Source: Luidia sarsii
Lineage: Eukaryota; Echinodermata; Asteroidea; Paxillosida; Luidiidae
Length of the DNA: 64,000 nt
Assembly: GCA_949987565.1 (NCBI GenBank)
Contig: OX465109.1
Span: 12,817,900-12,881,899, forward strand
Direction: 5' to 3'
The position numbers and the translations under genes were made by a program. Shown one piece after another: positions 1 through 9,520 of this stretch (the first letter of the stretch is position 1; each line of letters opens with the position of its first letter). Under the pieces are notes generated by a model. The model was not told the DNA's origin. It did not search any database and worked only from the letters and a program-made list of their open reading frames with translations.

Positions 1-242
1 CACTCTCATTCTATGCCGAGCGACCAACGAGTCAATTACGCAGCAACTTAAGGAACACGGGAAATCTGGTTGGCCATCTTTCTTGAACCATTAGGAAGAA
101 TGTTCATGCTTCGTGCTGAAGCAGCTCTCTGGCATTGACGTTATAGAGAAAGACTCCCAACGTTCATCGTCAAAAAATACCCCTCATTCGTCTTTTAGCT
201 TTGGGGCAATAGACCGTTAGAGCCAGGTATGAGGGGAAGGCC

Positions 243-600
243 ATAGTACGGCCATGAGCATGCGCACTGCGGTTCATATGGAAAGGTATGACGCAGATGG
301 TGCGGTCATGGGCATGTTTACTGCGGTTCATATGGAAAGGTATGACGTAAATGATGCGGGCATGGGCATACGCACTGCACTTCATATGGAAAGGTACGAC
401 GCACCTTGTGCGGTCATGCGCATACGCACTGCAGTTCATATGGAAAGGTACGACGCACCTTGTGCGGTCATGGGCATGCGCACTGCGGTTCATATGGAAA
501 GGTGCGACGCACCTCGTGCGGTCATGGGCATGCGCACTGCGGTTCATACGGAAAGGTATGACGTACCTGGTATGGCCATGGACATGCGCACTGCGGTGCG
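243..600. repeat. 54-bp minisatellite, about 6.5 copies
   Basis: The core TTCATATGGAAAGG recurs at exact 54-base steps (273, 327, 381, 435, 489, 543). Because 54 is a multiple of three, frames on both strands stay open and repeat an 18-residue peptide (RTAVHMERYDA... on plus). No coding homology is seen. Confidence 0.9.
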
Positions 601-745
601 TATGGACATGTTGGGCGTCGTCTTGACGTGGCAGTACTCGGCGTCCATTACGTTCACGTTGGTGACGATAACGCAGACTTCTTTACCGAACCTGTCGTAC
701 ACCTGCAGGTATAGGAAATTACATTCTTAATAAAGTCATAGGCCT

Positions 746-988
746 AGGCCGTTTTCGAAATGAAGGCTTAGGCTCTGGCTTAGGCTTTCGGTCATATTTT
801 TCTTTCTCGTTATAATATCACAGGCATCTAAAAACAAGCGTTTGGCCTCAGGTTCTTGGTGAATACTCTATACCTATTGAGCCAACAAACCTTCAAATTC
901 AAAAGCAAACCACAATCTTGTTTTTTAGGTTTTGTCAGACGGAGACGAAGCCTGAGCCCGAGCCTAAGCCTTCATTTCGAAAAGGGCC
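746..988. mobile_element. Foldback MITE, family with GGCCNTTTTCGAAATGAAGG ends
   Basis: The ends are inverted repeats of about 28 bases with a single difference (GCCGTTTTCGAAATGAAGG at the left, its complement at the right). A related copy lies at 14379-14615. Superfamily unknown. Confidence 0.7.
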
Positions 989-1143
989 ATAGTGTCTGGG
1001 GATTCATTCCTTGCATGATATTCTCCTCAGATTCCTTTCCGATTCAAGCGGGGCTTTACTCAATTTCATTCCATCTAGTATGTACACGTTAGGTCCTCTA
1101 CGTTTTGAATAGTTCGCGAGCAATTTGCCATGATTTCCTTGAA

Positions 1144-1516
1144 GGCCCTACGCAACATTGGTCGAGGTCAAAGAATGGCATCCATATGTTGTCTGATCCA
1201 ACATAGACCTATGCATGAAATAGTACACCTGTGAAAATCACAGCCCAATCCACCAACCGAGTCTCGAGAAATTCGTGAAAACCGCTTCATTTGCTTCGCG
1301 AAAATGAAGTATTCAACGCCGTACTGTTCCGAAAAATAGTTTAGATCACGGTGAGACGTAAACGATTTCTTTTACTCTTTTCTCCCAAAATACAACATTT
1401 TAGACAGAAATATTTCAGTGCGAAGTTTCTATTGTAACCATCTTCAAATTGTATAAGTTTCATATAAATCTGTGAAAATTTCTGTTTTTCGGTCTTACCA
1501 ATGTTGTTTAGGGGCT
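1144..1516. mobile_element. TTAA-flanked MITE, copy 1
   Basis: About 373 bases, with ends related to AGCCCCTACACAACATTGG and its complement. The right flank is TTAA and the left flank is degenerate. Copies 2 and 3 are at 27731-28083 and 46441-46834. Confidence 0.7.
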
Positions 1517-1748
1517 TTAAGGAAAGTTGACAGTTTGTTCCGATGTACAGAAATCGTTTACAATGTGAGATATTCTTTGGCAAGGGAACTACCCAGCGGT
1601 AAGCATTCGTCCGAGTGCTTGCGTGATGATCAATGAAAATATACCTGCAAGACGCTGTGTTTACAGCCGTCATGGATTTGGTATGGAAATCATATTCAGT
1701 GTGGCCGTGGAAAACCATTATTTTGTGTACGTGTCGTGAACCCCTCTA

Positions 1749-1762
1749 GCGCCCTCTGGAGG
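1749..1762 (-). promoter_or_regulatory. CTCF-like motif
   Basis: The minus strand reads CCTCCAGAGGGCGC, one step from the vertebrate CTCF core CCASYAGRKGGCRC. It is an inference from the motif alone. Confidence 0.25.
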
Positions 1763-1803
1763 TGGTTGCTGGGTTGCTGATAATTAGAGATAATTGTAGC
1801 GAC

Positions 1804-1940
1804 CTGTTGGAAGGTGGCGTCCCTCAATCCCGTGGCCTTTTCCAGAGTGTCGCCGAGAAATCTGTACAGCTTCTTCGCCGGATGCCATCCGTAGTGCTTT
1901 AAGATGTTAGGAATCAGCGTGCAGAACCCACATGAGGCAT
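1804..1940 (-). CDS. Patatin-like gene, third visible exon
   Basis: Acceptor CCTTAG lies at 1946-1941. With the leftover G of the previous exon it reads DASCGFCTLIPNILKHYGWH, then PAKKLYRFLGDTLEKATGLR, then DATFQQ. The likely donor after CAACAG is GTCGCT, a weak match. Reading on past it gives no family similarity, so the exon probably ends there. Confidence 0.75.
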
Positions 1941-4900
1941 CTAAGGAATAGAAACGAAAGATTTATAGGGAAGGTCCCATGTTAATAATAACTAAGGGAT
2001 GACTATGACCGCGTCTTCAGTGCATGTTATCAAATTAACGGGTTTCAATCATAGACATATTATGAACTATAGACGGACAGAGTCTATTAGAAACGGCGTC
2101 CGGATACTGTTAGGTCCACGGGAGACCCGACTAGCTTAAAGAGCACAGTCATAGTTACGTTTGTATAGCGTTTGGCTTGACGCGCGTTCAAATGTCCTGA
2201 GTGGTTCCATGACGCTACGCGGCGCCGCTCATGCACGTACGTGTTTTTTATATGTACAAACATGGCGGCGCCCTTTACTTCCGCCCATACTTTTACAAAG
2301 ATGGCAGCCTCCATGACATTTCAGTCTGGCGCCCGCTATTGTCCGTCTATAGGTTATAATATAATGTACGTGGTTTCAATAAGGCCGGTTCACAATAGTG
2401 CGCAATAGAGTTTGCAACGCGTTAGCCAATCGCAACGCGCGGAATCTGTCGACCCCATTGATCTCCATAATAAAAATTATTAACCTACGGGCTTTATATA
2501 GGGCTTTGCCTTTGAGGAAGGTCCTGCTAGGATCGAAACGTCAGGCCCTCTAACTTTTCAGAGAGAGCATAAATCTCATTTGGGGGTAAAATCTTACAAG
2601 ACTCACCGAGAAAGAGTTCTCTAAGATCCTGATTGAGGAATCCGTGGATATCGTGGGAGGAGTAGCCGACAGCCAGCATCATCGCCCACATGGCCCCTGC
2701 ACTAGCTCCGGCCATTCGACGAATGTTCGGCCAAGCGCCGACATTTTCCAGCACCTACCGCGGAGGCAATCCAAAATCATTTATCAATCCACGATAATCT
2801 CAACTTTGATTCAGAAAGTCGTGGGAAATATCTTACCACTTTATTAGAGGGCAACTAGTCGAAATATCTATAAAATACAATCCCAACTGTATGATTATAT
2901 TGGTTAAAAAAGTGATAGGCAAACCAGTTTTCTAACCATCTTTTCACAGCGTGGATAGAAGGAACGAAGTCAGGAGAGGCTGACTCAAAGACAAGTTTAT
3001 GAAAAAGGTCCTGCTATGATCCAAAATCTGACCCTCTATATCCGCACTTTAACCCTGCGAATCACGTGACAAGAATCACGTGATTAGATCGTTCTTCGAA
3101 ATGCGACTTCATCTGACTTTTCCTAACTTTCATAGACGCTGCTATTAGAGGGGTTATCCTGTGCTGACTGAATTAGACTGGACGTGGCTAATTAACCCCC
3201 GTCCCATAGGTTTATGCACAAAGTCCTTGCCCCATAGGTTTGTGCACAAAGTTGGTGCTCCTACACTGTTTATGTTTGGATTGGGAAAACACTGGCCGGC
3301 CGTGGGGATTTCAATTCTTTTTGGTCGTTAATTGTGGGTTTTTTGGAAAACATTGATGACACGAAAGAAATCGAGTACATATGAAAACAGAATCGAGGGA
3401 ACGAAATGCTTCCAACGGAACATTGATGGAAATGAAGGCTTCTTAGACTTCCCTTTGAAAATCATTTGCCTGATCGACACTTTGTCTGAATGTATCAAAA
3501 GTGCAAGCAGTTTGCAAACGTCTATAAGTACACACTAGAAACGTGTTTGTAGAAATGTAAAAAATGTTCATGTGAAAATGCGAAGTTTGACGTGAATTGA
3601 AAATCATGTCAGTAAAGTTGCACCTTTAATATTGTCGGTTCTAAACCTGAAGCAACATGTATTTAACTTTTTAACATGTATTTAACATGTATTTAACATG
3701 TATTTAACTATTGAATCAATTAAAATAATGCAGCTTTAATGTCACGTGACACATCACATGATTATGTAACACTGGCAAAATTGTTTGAAGACCACCCGAG
3801 GCTGGTGATCAAATGATACAAATTCTTAGCATTAAATTGTATGCTTGACAAAAATCGTGTACAAAACCTGCTGAGAAAACGGCAACTTTATTCTCATGTC
3901 ACGTGACCGCTGATGAAGTGATAGTAGCAAGTTTTGTCAAATAGCAACTAGGGGTGATGAACTAAATGTGCACCTAAAACGAAGTCAGTCAAGTGAACGA
4001 ATGCCACAGTATTTGATATTCAAATGCATGCACTAAACCTATGAAGATAAGTGGATAGCTTTAAATTCATGTCACGTGATTTGCGTTCAAACTAACTAAT
4101 GTTTATGAAATGTTACTCTTGGGTATATTTCGTTTCAGAACGAAAACAATAGCTGTTTCGGAAGATCAAAACAAAGAAAAAAAAATTATAGTACAAAAAA
4201 AACCCAGAACGAACACAAGAGCTGTTTCGGAAAGACCGAAAAAGCTAAAAAAAAAATCAAAGTTTGCGAGAAAAAAAGTTATGCGGTGTCAGACCAAGCT
4301 TTCAGATCCCCGGGACCTCCAGGGTCGTCCCGTGTGCACGGATCTATTAGAGCTCTTAAGGCCTCGGTACCGGTCCACCGCACGTCCTTCCCTACCCTCA
4401 TCCATATAGGCCCGTAGACCCTGCGCCATGTGAGGGAGGAAACACAGCGGCCCCTAGACCTTGGCCGCCGAGTCGACCAAATGCGTGTGTCCCTGTACGA
4501 AGCCGCGAACCTGGATTACGAGGGCAGTCCCAGCATCACAGCGACCCATCGAGATGCGCCACATGCGACGTTGGTGTTTGCGGGAGTTTTCTAAACATCT
4601 TATACTGCACGATCGTGCTGAGAAAAAATAAGTGAAAAATACCCCCGGAATCAAACCACGAACCTACACGTTGGCAGGCGAGCGCCTTTCACGCAAGGCT
4701 ACCAGACAGTGTTACACAATAGTTACGGACATCTTACACGTTAATAGGCGAACCAGATTAAAATTCAGGGGCATGGCCGTTGGCGGCGGGCTTTTCGCGT
4801 GTAAAGGGTGCAGCACACCAAAATATTTCCATAGGCCATATTAAAAAAAATAGAAACACTCCAAACTAGAAACGTGTTTGTAGACCAACAGAAGCTGTTT

Positions 4901-6700
4901 CGCAGTGCACTAATTAATGACATGCATGTAGAAATGTCCATGTGAAAATGTTAACGATGTTTGACGTGAAGTGAAAATCATGCCATTAAAATTTTACCTT
5001 TAATATTGTCGGTTCTAAACTCAAGCAAAGTTTCAACCTGAAGCAACATGTACTTCAAACTTTTGTGTGCACCTAATACGAAGTCAGTCAATTGAACGAG
5101 TGCCACAGTATTTAACATTGAAATACATGCACTAAACCTATGTCACGTGATTTGCACTCAAACTAAGTAATGTTTATGAATTATTACTTCATATTTGGAC
5201 TCCCTGTAATTCTTAGCCAAAGTTCAGAACCCCCAGTCATTCCGCAGCGCAATACAGGGTGCCAAAAGTGTACAAATTCAATTGGATAAAAATGCTTCTT
5301 TAAAGCGACATAACTTGACACATGCTGCCGTCATCAATTCAAATTACTCTCAAGACCCTCTGTGTACGGTCTTCTAAGAATCGGTTGCAATGAACCGCCA
5401 AAAAGATGTCAGAAACTGCGGAAATACCAAACATGGAAAACGTATACAAAACCTATGGGGGAAAACATGCCTATTTAAAGTGACGTAACATGACACATGA
5501 TGATGTCATAATTTTCAATCTCTGTCAGGATCCTCTATACATGGTCTTCTAAGTATCAGACGTCATAAACTGACAAAATACCAAGCATGAAAAGCGTGTA
5601 CAAAGTGGTACAAGTGCCAAAATCACGATGGTGAAATGTAACAAAACGTGTACAAATCGTATGGGACCAAAAATGCCTCAGGGTGGCAGATTTGGACAAT
5701 GTATAGTCCCATGGTTACTGCACCTACAATCCCTATTGTAGGCTACTTGTAATCTCGGAGGATGCTAAGAGGTCGCTACGACCAGTAATCGGCTTTTCTT
5801 GATCCTCGGTGGGGACTGTTAGGAAGAATGTGTGGTGCCTCTTCTCTCTAGAGTGACTGGAATGGGATGAAGATTGTGTTTGCACGCAGATTACACGTGC
5901 TGTGTATACATCTTCTGCCATTGAGACGTCCCTGACGATGTACACTGTAAAATGTTGGACACACATACAGGTGTCCGGTATAAATCGTTTCCAAAACACT
6001 TGGCCAGGATTTATCAGAAATGAGTGTGTGGTCGGTTTTGACCAACAATATCTATCAATTGAGCTTTTAATAGCAAATAACGTGAACCTGTTGATATCTT
6101 TTCCAACTTTGGTGAAACTGTTGGTTTAATGTTGCACGCCATTCCTAGCAGTGCAAGTTCTATACAGTTCTGCCAAAGTTCTGTTCCCAAGGCCTGGCAT
6201 GGGTGCAATGGAATACCCAGATTCCTTACTTCTCTGTAAGGTGCTGGATACCTGCCTTCTGGTGGTTCGTAAACTATAAACGTAAAATGCTTCTGACTGG
6301 CGCCGCCACCCCGGCAAAGACAAGTTGACTATTTAGGGAAGGCCGCCGCCTATAAGGGCTGAATAACTCATGTGGTAAGAGCGCTGGTGCGTTAAACCAG
6401 AGGTCTCGAGTTCAAGTCAAGGTCTAGTTAAATTTCCTACCCTTTTTTTGCGGACAAAAATTGTTCAAACATTCCCCAGTCGGCCAAACCACCATTCAAC
6501 TTAACTCGAGCTCACGGCTAAGCTACTACTGTGTCTTACCCTGACAGCCCCGACATATGCCAGACCCTTGTTACCGCCTCCTTCAAAGACGATGTTTTCA
6601 AACGGATACTCATAACCTTCCAGGTTGACCGGGGCCTTCATCACGGCAGACGGCCCACCAACAGATCCCGCCGCTGGGTGACCGCAGGAGGATCCGCTGC
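1804..6700 (-). CDS. Patatin-like phospholipase, partial (3 exons seen, 3' end off the window)
   Basis: Exons in coding order are 6700-6540, 2754-2607 and 1940-1804. Their joins keep frame: AGG|GTG (phase 0) gives AVR-VLE, and G|AT (phase 1) gives LFL-DASCG. The protein shows the patatin oxyanion loop as FEGGGNKGLAYVGAVR and, in the next exon, the nucleophile elbow GASAGA, whose serine is the catalytic residue. The third exon reads GFCTLIPNILKHYGWHP and ends in GLRDATFQQ, which fits the stretch between the elbow and the catalytic Asp region. That Asp lies outside the window. Patatin-like enzymes are serine acyl hydrolases that release fatty acids from membrane lipids. Donors at 6539 (GTAAGAC) and 2606 (GTGAGTC) are strong; the last donor at 1803 (GTCGCT) is weak, so that edge is less sure. 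The protein start is unresolved: the first visible ATG is inside the 6540-6700 exon, and that exon opens mid-codon, so an upstream exon is expected. No vertebrate subfamily is assigned. Confidence 0.85.
2067..2352. mobile_element. Short foldback element with 13-bp ends
   Basis: CTATAGACGGACA at 2067-2079 is matched by its exact complement at 2340-2352. The 286-base interior has no recognised coding capacity. Confidence 0.55.
2500..2560 (+). mobile_element. Penelope-type tail with hammerhead-like motif
   Basis: CTTTGAGGAAGGTCCTGCTA followed by GGATCGAAACGTCAGGCC, the shared tail described for 7822-8345. It lies on the edge of a patatin-gene exon. Confidence 0.6.
2607..2754 (-). CDS. Patatin-like gene, exon with the nucleophile elbow
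   Basis: Acceptor TAG is just above 2754 and donor GTGAGTC starts at 2606. It encodes VLENVGAWPNIRRMAGASAG and AMWAMMLAVGYSSHDIHGF, ending in RELFL. GASAG is the G-x-S-x-G elbow. A Penelope-type tail fragment starts only about 45 bases downstream of the donor. Confidence 0.9.
2755..6539. other. Large patatin-gene intron with an internal dispersed duplication
   Basis: No exon was found. Blocks of 3540-4140 recur with gaps at 4864-5200 (shared ACTAGAAACGTGTTTGTAGA, then TTTAATATTGTCGGTTCTAA). A short repeat of AACATGTATTT is at 3655-3712. Six CACGTG sites occur near 3064, 3077, 3741, 3899, 4073 and 5145. An old tRNA-derived stretch with a B-box-like sequence is at 4640-4710 on the minus strand. 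Confidence 0.6.
6290..6440 (+). mobile_element. tRNA-derived SINE
   Basis: It has the family head CTGACTGGCGCC...CGGCAAAGAC, then an A-box-like AATAACTCATGTGGTAAGAG, then a B-box-like GGTCTCGAGTTCAAGTC. The other copies listed here define the family. Confidence 0.65.
6540..6700 (-). CDS. Patatin-like gene, exon with the glycine-rich oxyanion loop
   Basis: Acceptor is AAAG at 6702-6701 and donor is GTAAGAC from 6539. The exon begins with two bases that finish a codon, then encodes a Gly/Ser/Pro-rich leader, and then VNLEGYEYPFENIVFEGGG and NKGLAYVGAVR. The GGGNKG loop is the family signature for oxyanion stabilisation. Confidence 0.85.
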
Positions 6701-6814
6701 CTTTATAAATAAAAAATAAAAAATTAAGAACATTTTCAAAAGTCAATGAGACAACATAATTTAGACAAATGTATTCCCTGGTGATATATGCACGGCAGGT
6801 AATGGCTATTAAAT

Positions 6815-6880
6815 TAATGCTTCTAACTGGCGCCCCTACCTCGGCAAACATATAGTCGACTATTTGAGACTGAAATACCT
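6815..6880 (+). mobile_element. SINE head fragment
   Basis: It carries GCTTCTAACTGGCGCC and TCGGCAAACATATAGTCGAC, the start of the same SINE family, and is cut short before the tRNA-like part. Confidence 0.5.
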
Positions 6881-7029
6881 TTTTTTTTTTCACTCAGAAA
6901 AGCTGAATTCGTCAGTAAGAATATATAGAGAGTAAGAGAGCCGAGGAAAGAGAAAGGTGGCTTGGATGTCCAGCCTGAAAGCATGGTTAAAAGACAGACA
7001 GGCAGACATGTAATGTAGACAAACAGACA

Positions 7030-7225
7030 GAGGTGAGAGAGAAACAAAGAGGGAGAGAGACGGGGAGAGAGAAGCGAGGGAGAGGCGGAGAGAGAAGAGG
7101 GAGAGGAGGAGGAGTGAGAAAGAGGAAGAGAGGACGAGAGAGTGAAAGCAAGGAGAGACAGAGAGGATTGAGAGGGAGAGGGGGGAGAGGGGGAGGGAGG
7201 TGGGGAGAGATCGAGGGGCTAGTGC
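7030..7225 (+). repeat. GA-rich purine tract
   Basis: About 190 bases of almost pure A and G (GAGAGAGA, GGGAGAGG). Open frames here come from the absence of pyrimidines and are not taken as coding. Confidence 0.85.
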
Positions 7226-7346
7226 ATGGAGAGATTGAGAAAATGATGAGACTTGCCAATTCTATTGGAGTGTTTTGCGGTAGTCTGGCGCTGTGGGGAA
7301 TTGATTGCGTGGAATCTATGCGCCCCCTCCTGGGATCCAAGCATAT

Positions 7347-7414
7347 CACGGTGGACACTCAGCGGGTTCTCTCTGTCCTTGGCGGTCGAACCGCTCTTAG
7401 ATCCGCCCAGACCC
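7347..7414 (-). CDS. Candidate N-terminal exon of the patatin-like gene
   Basis: On the minus strand an ATG at 7414 in good context (G at -3, G at +4) opens MGLGGSKSGSTAKDRENPLS and then VH. The MG-x-x-x-S-K start resembles an N-myristoylation signal. A phase-1 donor (GTGATA after CACC, near 7346) would join the phase-1 acceptor at 6700 to give ...SVHR-SGSSCGHPAAG. The donor is weak and no homology was recognised, so this is an inference from frame and context only. A purine tract fills the intervening intron. Confidence 0.3.
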
Positions 7415-7821
7415 ATGACGAAACGCCTTGACCAGCCGTGACCAGTCCACTAGGGTGACGGTCTATGGGAAGTCTTTCACTTCTTGGGTCTGGTATCCTA
7501 TCCCACCGTCTTTGCAATGAGTTCTTCTATACAGATTGGCTTTCTTTTTCTTGACGTCCAAGAATGAGATCACATGCTGTATACAGACGAACAAAAATTA
7601 CACTCTGTCATTCATTCTGGCTTTGAGAAAGATCCCGCTGAATCGAAACGTCAAGCCGCTATACGTTTTGGACAAAGTGTGTCCCCAAAAAAATATGAGA
7701 TTACAGGCAGGACGGAAAGTGAGATGTTGGCGGGACCTGCCCTACCAATTGAAATGAAGGAAACCGAGGCACCGACAGTTTAAAGTAATGCCGTCATCAT
7801 AAAAGGTAATTATCTCATCAC

Positions 7822-8345
7822 TTGTAGAGTTTTTAATGTTCAGTATGTTGGCGAGACCAAAAACCCCTCAAAAAACGTATCTATGGCCATAGGTCTACAA
7901 TCAAAACCGGTAAAATGGACACCCCTGTTGGGTATCACTTCAATCTCCCTGATCATTCGATATCAGATATGAGTGTACTGGGCATAGAATACTTTGGTCA
8001 CCGTAGTAATGCTGTCCGGCGTATTAGCCGTGAATGTGGATGAAGCGTCTTTGGACTATTCAAACACATAGTCTCAACATCCAGGAGGGTAATGACCAAC
8101 ACCATGCATGCTTTCTGATAATCCTTCTCTCTTTGATCTTCCCCCTCCTCTCACTAATTCCTACCCTACTCCTTGACCTTCTTTTTGATCTCACCCTACC
8201 AGCTTTACTCTTAATACTTTGTTTCTCATCCGTGTCCTATTCTTTCTCTTCCTTCTTGTACATGTATCTGTTTTGTCCTTGTCCCTCTGACTTTGAGAAA
8301 GGTCCTGCTAGGATCGAAACGTCAGGCCCACAAAATTTTGAGATC
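7822..8345 (+). mobile_element. Penelope-like element relic: GIY-YIG endonuclease end plus tail
   Basis: Conceptual reading gives CRVFNVQYVGETKN, then after a frameshift GHRSTIKTGKMDTPVGYHFN, then LPDHSISDMSVLGIEYFGHR and SNAVRR, ending in an early stop. This is the GIY-YIG endonuclease end of Penelope-like retroelements. A pyrimidine-rich 3' part follows, then the tail TTTGAGAAAGGTCCTGCTAG and GATCGAAACGTCAGGCCC. The tail folds (TCCT-AGGA stem) before CGAAAC, resembling stem II of a hammerhead ribozyme, but the CUGANGA half is degenerate. The element is not functional as read. Confidence 0.75.
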
Positions 8346-8526
8346 ATAGTCATTATTTAACTTTGGTAGTTCCAAGGCCATTTTGATATGTTGTTCTGTA
8401 CTGTTGTTCATGCTTGTCGTGGCTGAATGAATAATAATAACACTACATGGGTGTCCAGATGAGTCAAACCGGTCACAGTCGGACGTCTGTATTGATTTTG
8501 TCATGTTATACATTATTTTGTTGTAG

Positions 8527-8615
8527 CGGTGCCCGGATTCGGAGGGCCCGGCGCGTAGCAACACCACCGGCGCTCTGAGGTCAAAGGTCCCGGCGTGTAG
8601 TGGTTGACAGTATGT
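8527..8615 (+). mobile_element. Fragment of the GGCGCGAAGTGGTTAA foldback family
   Basis: Both CCGGATTCGGAGGGCCCGGC and the end-like CCCGGCGTGTAGTGGTTGAC are present. Full copies are at 16856-17535 and 37586-38278. Confidence 0.5.
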
Positions 8616-8677
8616 CAGGACAGAGGTTGACCTTATCCCAATGCAAGAGAAAATTGCTTCTAATTCTGTGAGAAGAT

Positions 8678-8775
8678 GGCGTGTACATGTACATGTGTTC
8701 AGTGGCTCATTGTATACAGTACATGTACATGTACATGTACATGTACATGTACATGTACATATACATGTACATCAT
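8678..8775. repeat. ACATGT hexanucleotide microsatellite
   Basis: Runs of GTACAT, best at 8716-8773. The unit is self-complementary, so the array can fold on either strand. Confidence 0.9.
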
Positions 8776-9371
8776 GCGACTAATGTCTGATTCCTCTCAA
8801 ATACCATAGGGTTTCAGAGGGAGCATTACCAATGCCAACAAGGAACTGAAATACAAGCATGCCCACCCCATCCCCCACCCCCCACCCCCCCCCCCAAAAA
8901 AAACCCCCGTTAAATTAAGGATTTCAAATTACAGACCGAATTTGCCCGTGTTTGAACCCTAGGTAACAGCTTCGAATTGGGGGAAGATATCAAACGTTTG
9001 CCGAAGAATTCTTCGGGACAAAATGTTGTACATGTATAACAACGTTTGCATAATTATAGAACACGTGGTTACCAATATGTATTACCAGGACAACACAATG
9101 GAGTCGTCAATTTTCGCTACAAAGCGGAAACGAGTTAATGGGTCACTCCAAAAATTCAGCTCTACGGGCAGATCAATGGTATTTGGTGTATCAAAGGTGA
9201 AATCCCCTTCCCATTAATCCCCATTAAGCACGAATGTCTATGTATACCACCGGGGCAATCCCTTTAATCACATCAGTGGTATTTGTAAGATATCATTTAC
9301 TTGCTGACAAAATACAAACAGAAATATTCACAAAATAGAGAAAGAGAGAGACGAGAGAAAATTGTGCTTAC

Positions 9372-9520
9372 CTGATCTCCTCCAAGGCTATATCGCAAAT
9401 TGTTTATTCCGATCGTCCTCACCTACACGAATCCCAGACACTTCTTCACGATAATTCCCTGGTATCAGACCAGACACTGATGACGACACGCCCGAGCAAC
9501 TTCACTCTATTGGCGACCGC
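9372..9520 (-). other. Possible noncoding first exon and promoter of the patatin-like gene
   Basis: The minus strand has a strong donor, GATCAG|GTAAGCAC, with the exon edge at 9372. Upstream on that strand lies a locally CpG-richer stretch with a CCAAT box around 9510 (reads GGTCGCCAATAGAG). The upper boundary is a guess. No reading frame supports coding. Confidence 0.25.

Noticed and set aside
254..730. 158-codon open frame with 18-residue repeats as a gene
   Set aside because: It is fully explained by a 54-bp minisatellite; no start context, splice partner or homology.
1341..1718. 125-codon minus-strand open frame
   Set aside because: It is largely inside the TTAA MITE, whose other copies do not keep the frame.
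6355..6440. tRNA gene
   Set aside because: It has A- and B-box-like words, but the same sequence recurs with a shared head and tail elsewhere, so it is a tRNA-derived SINE; no cloverleaf with a sound acceptor stem was found in any copy.
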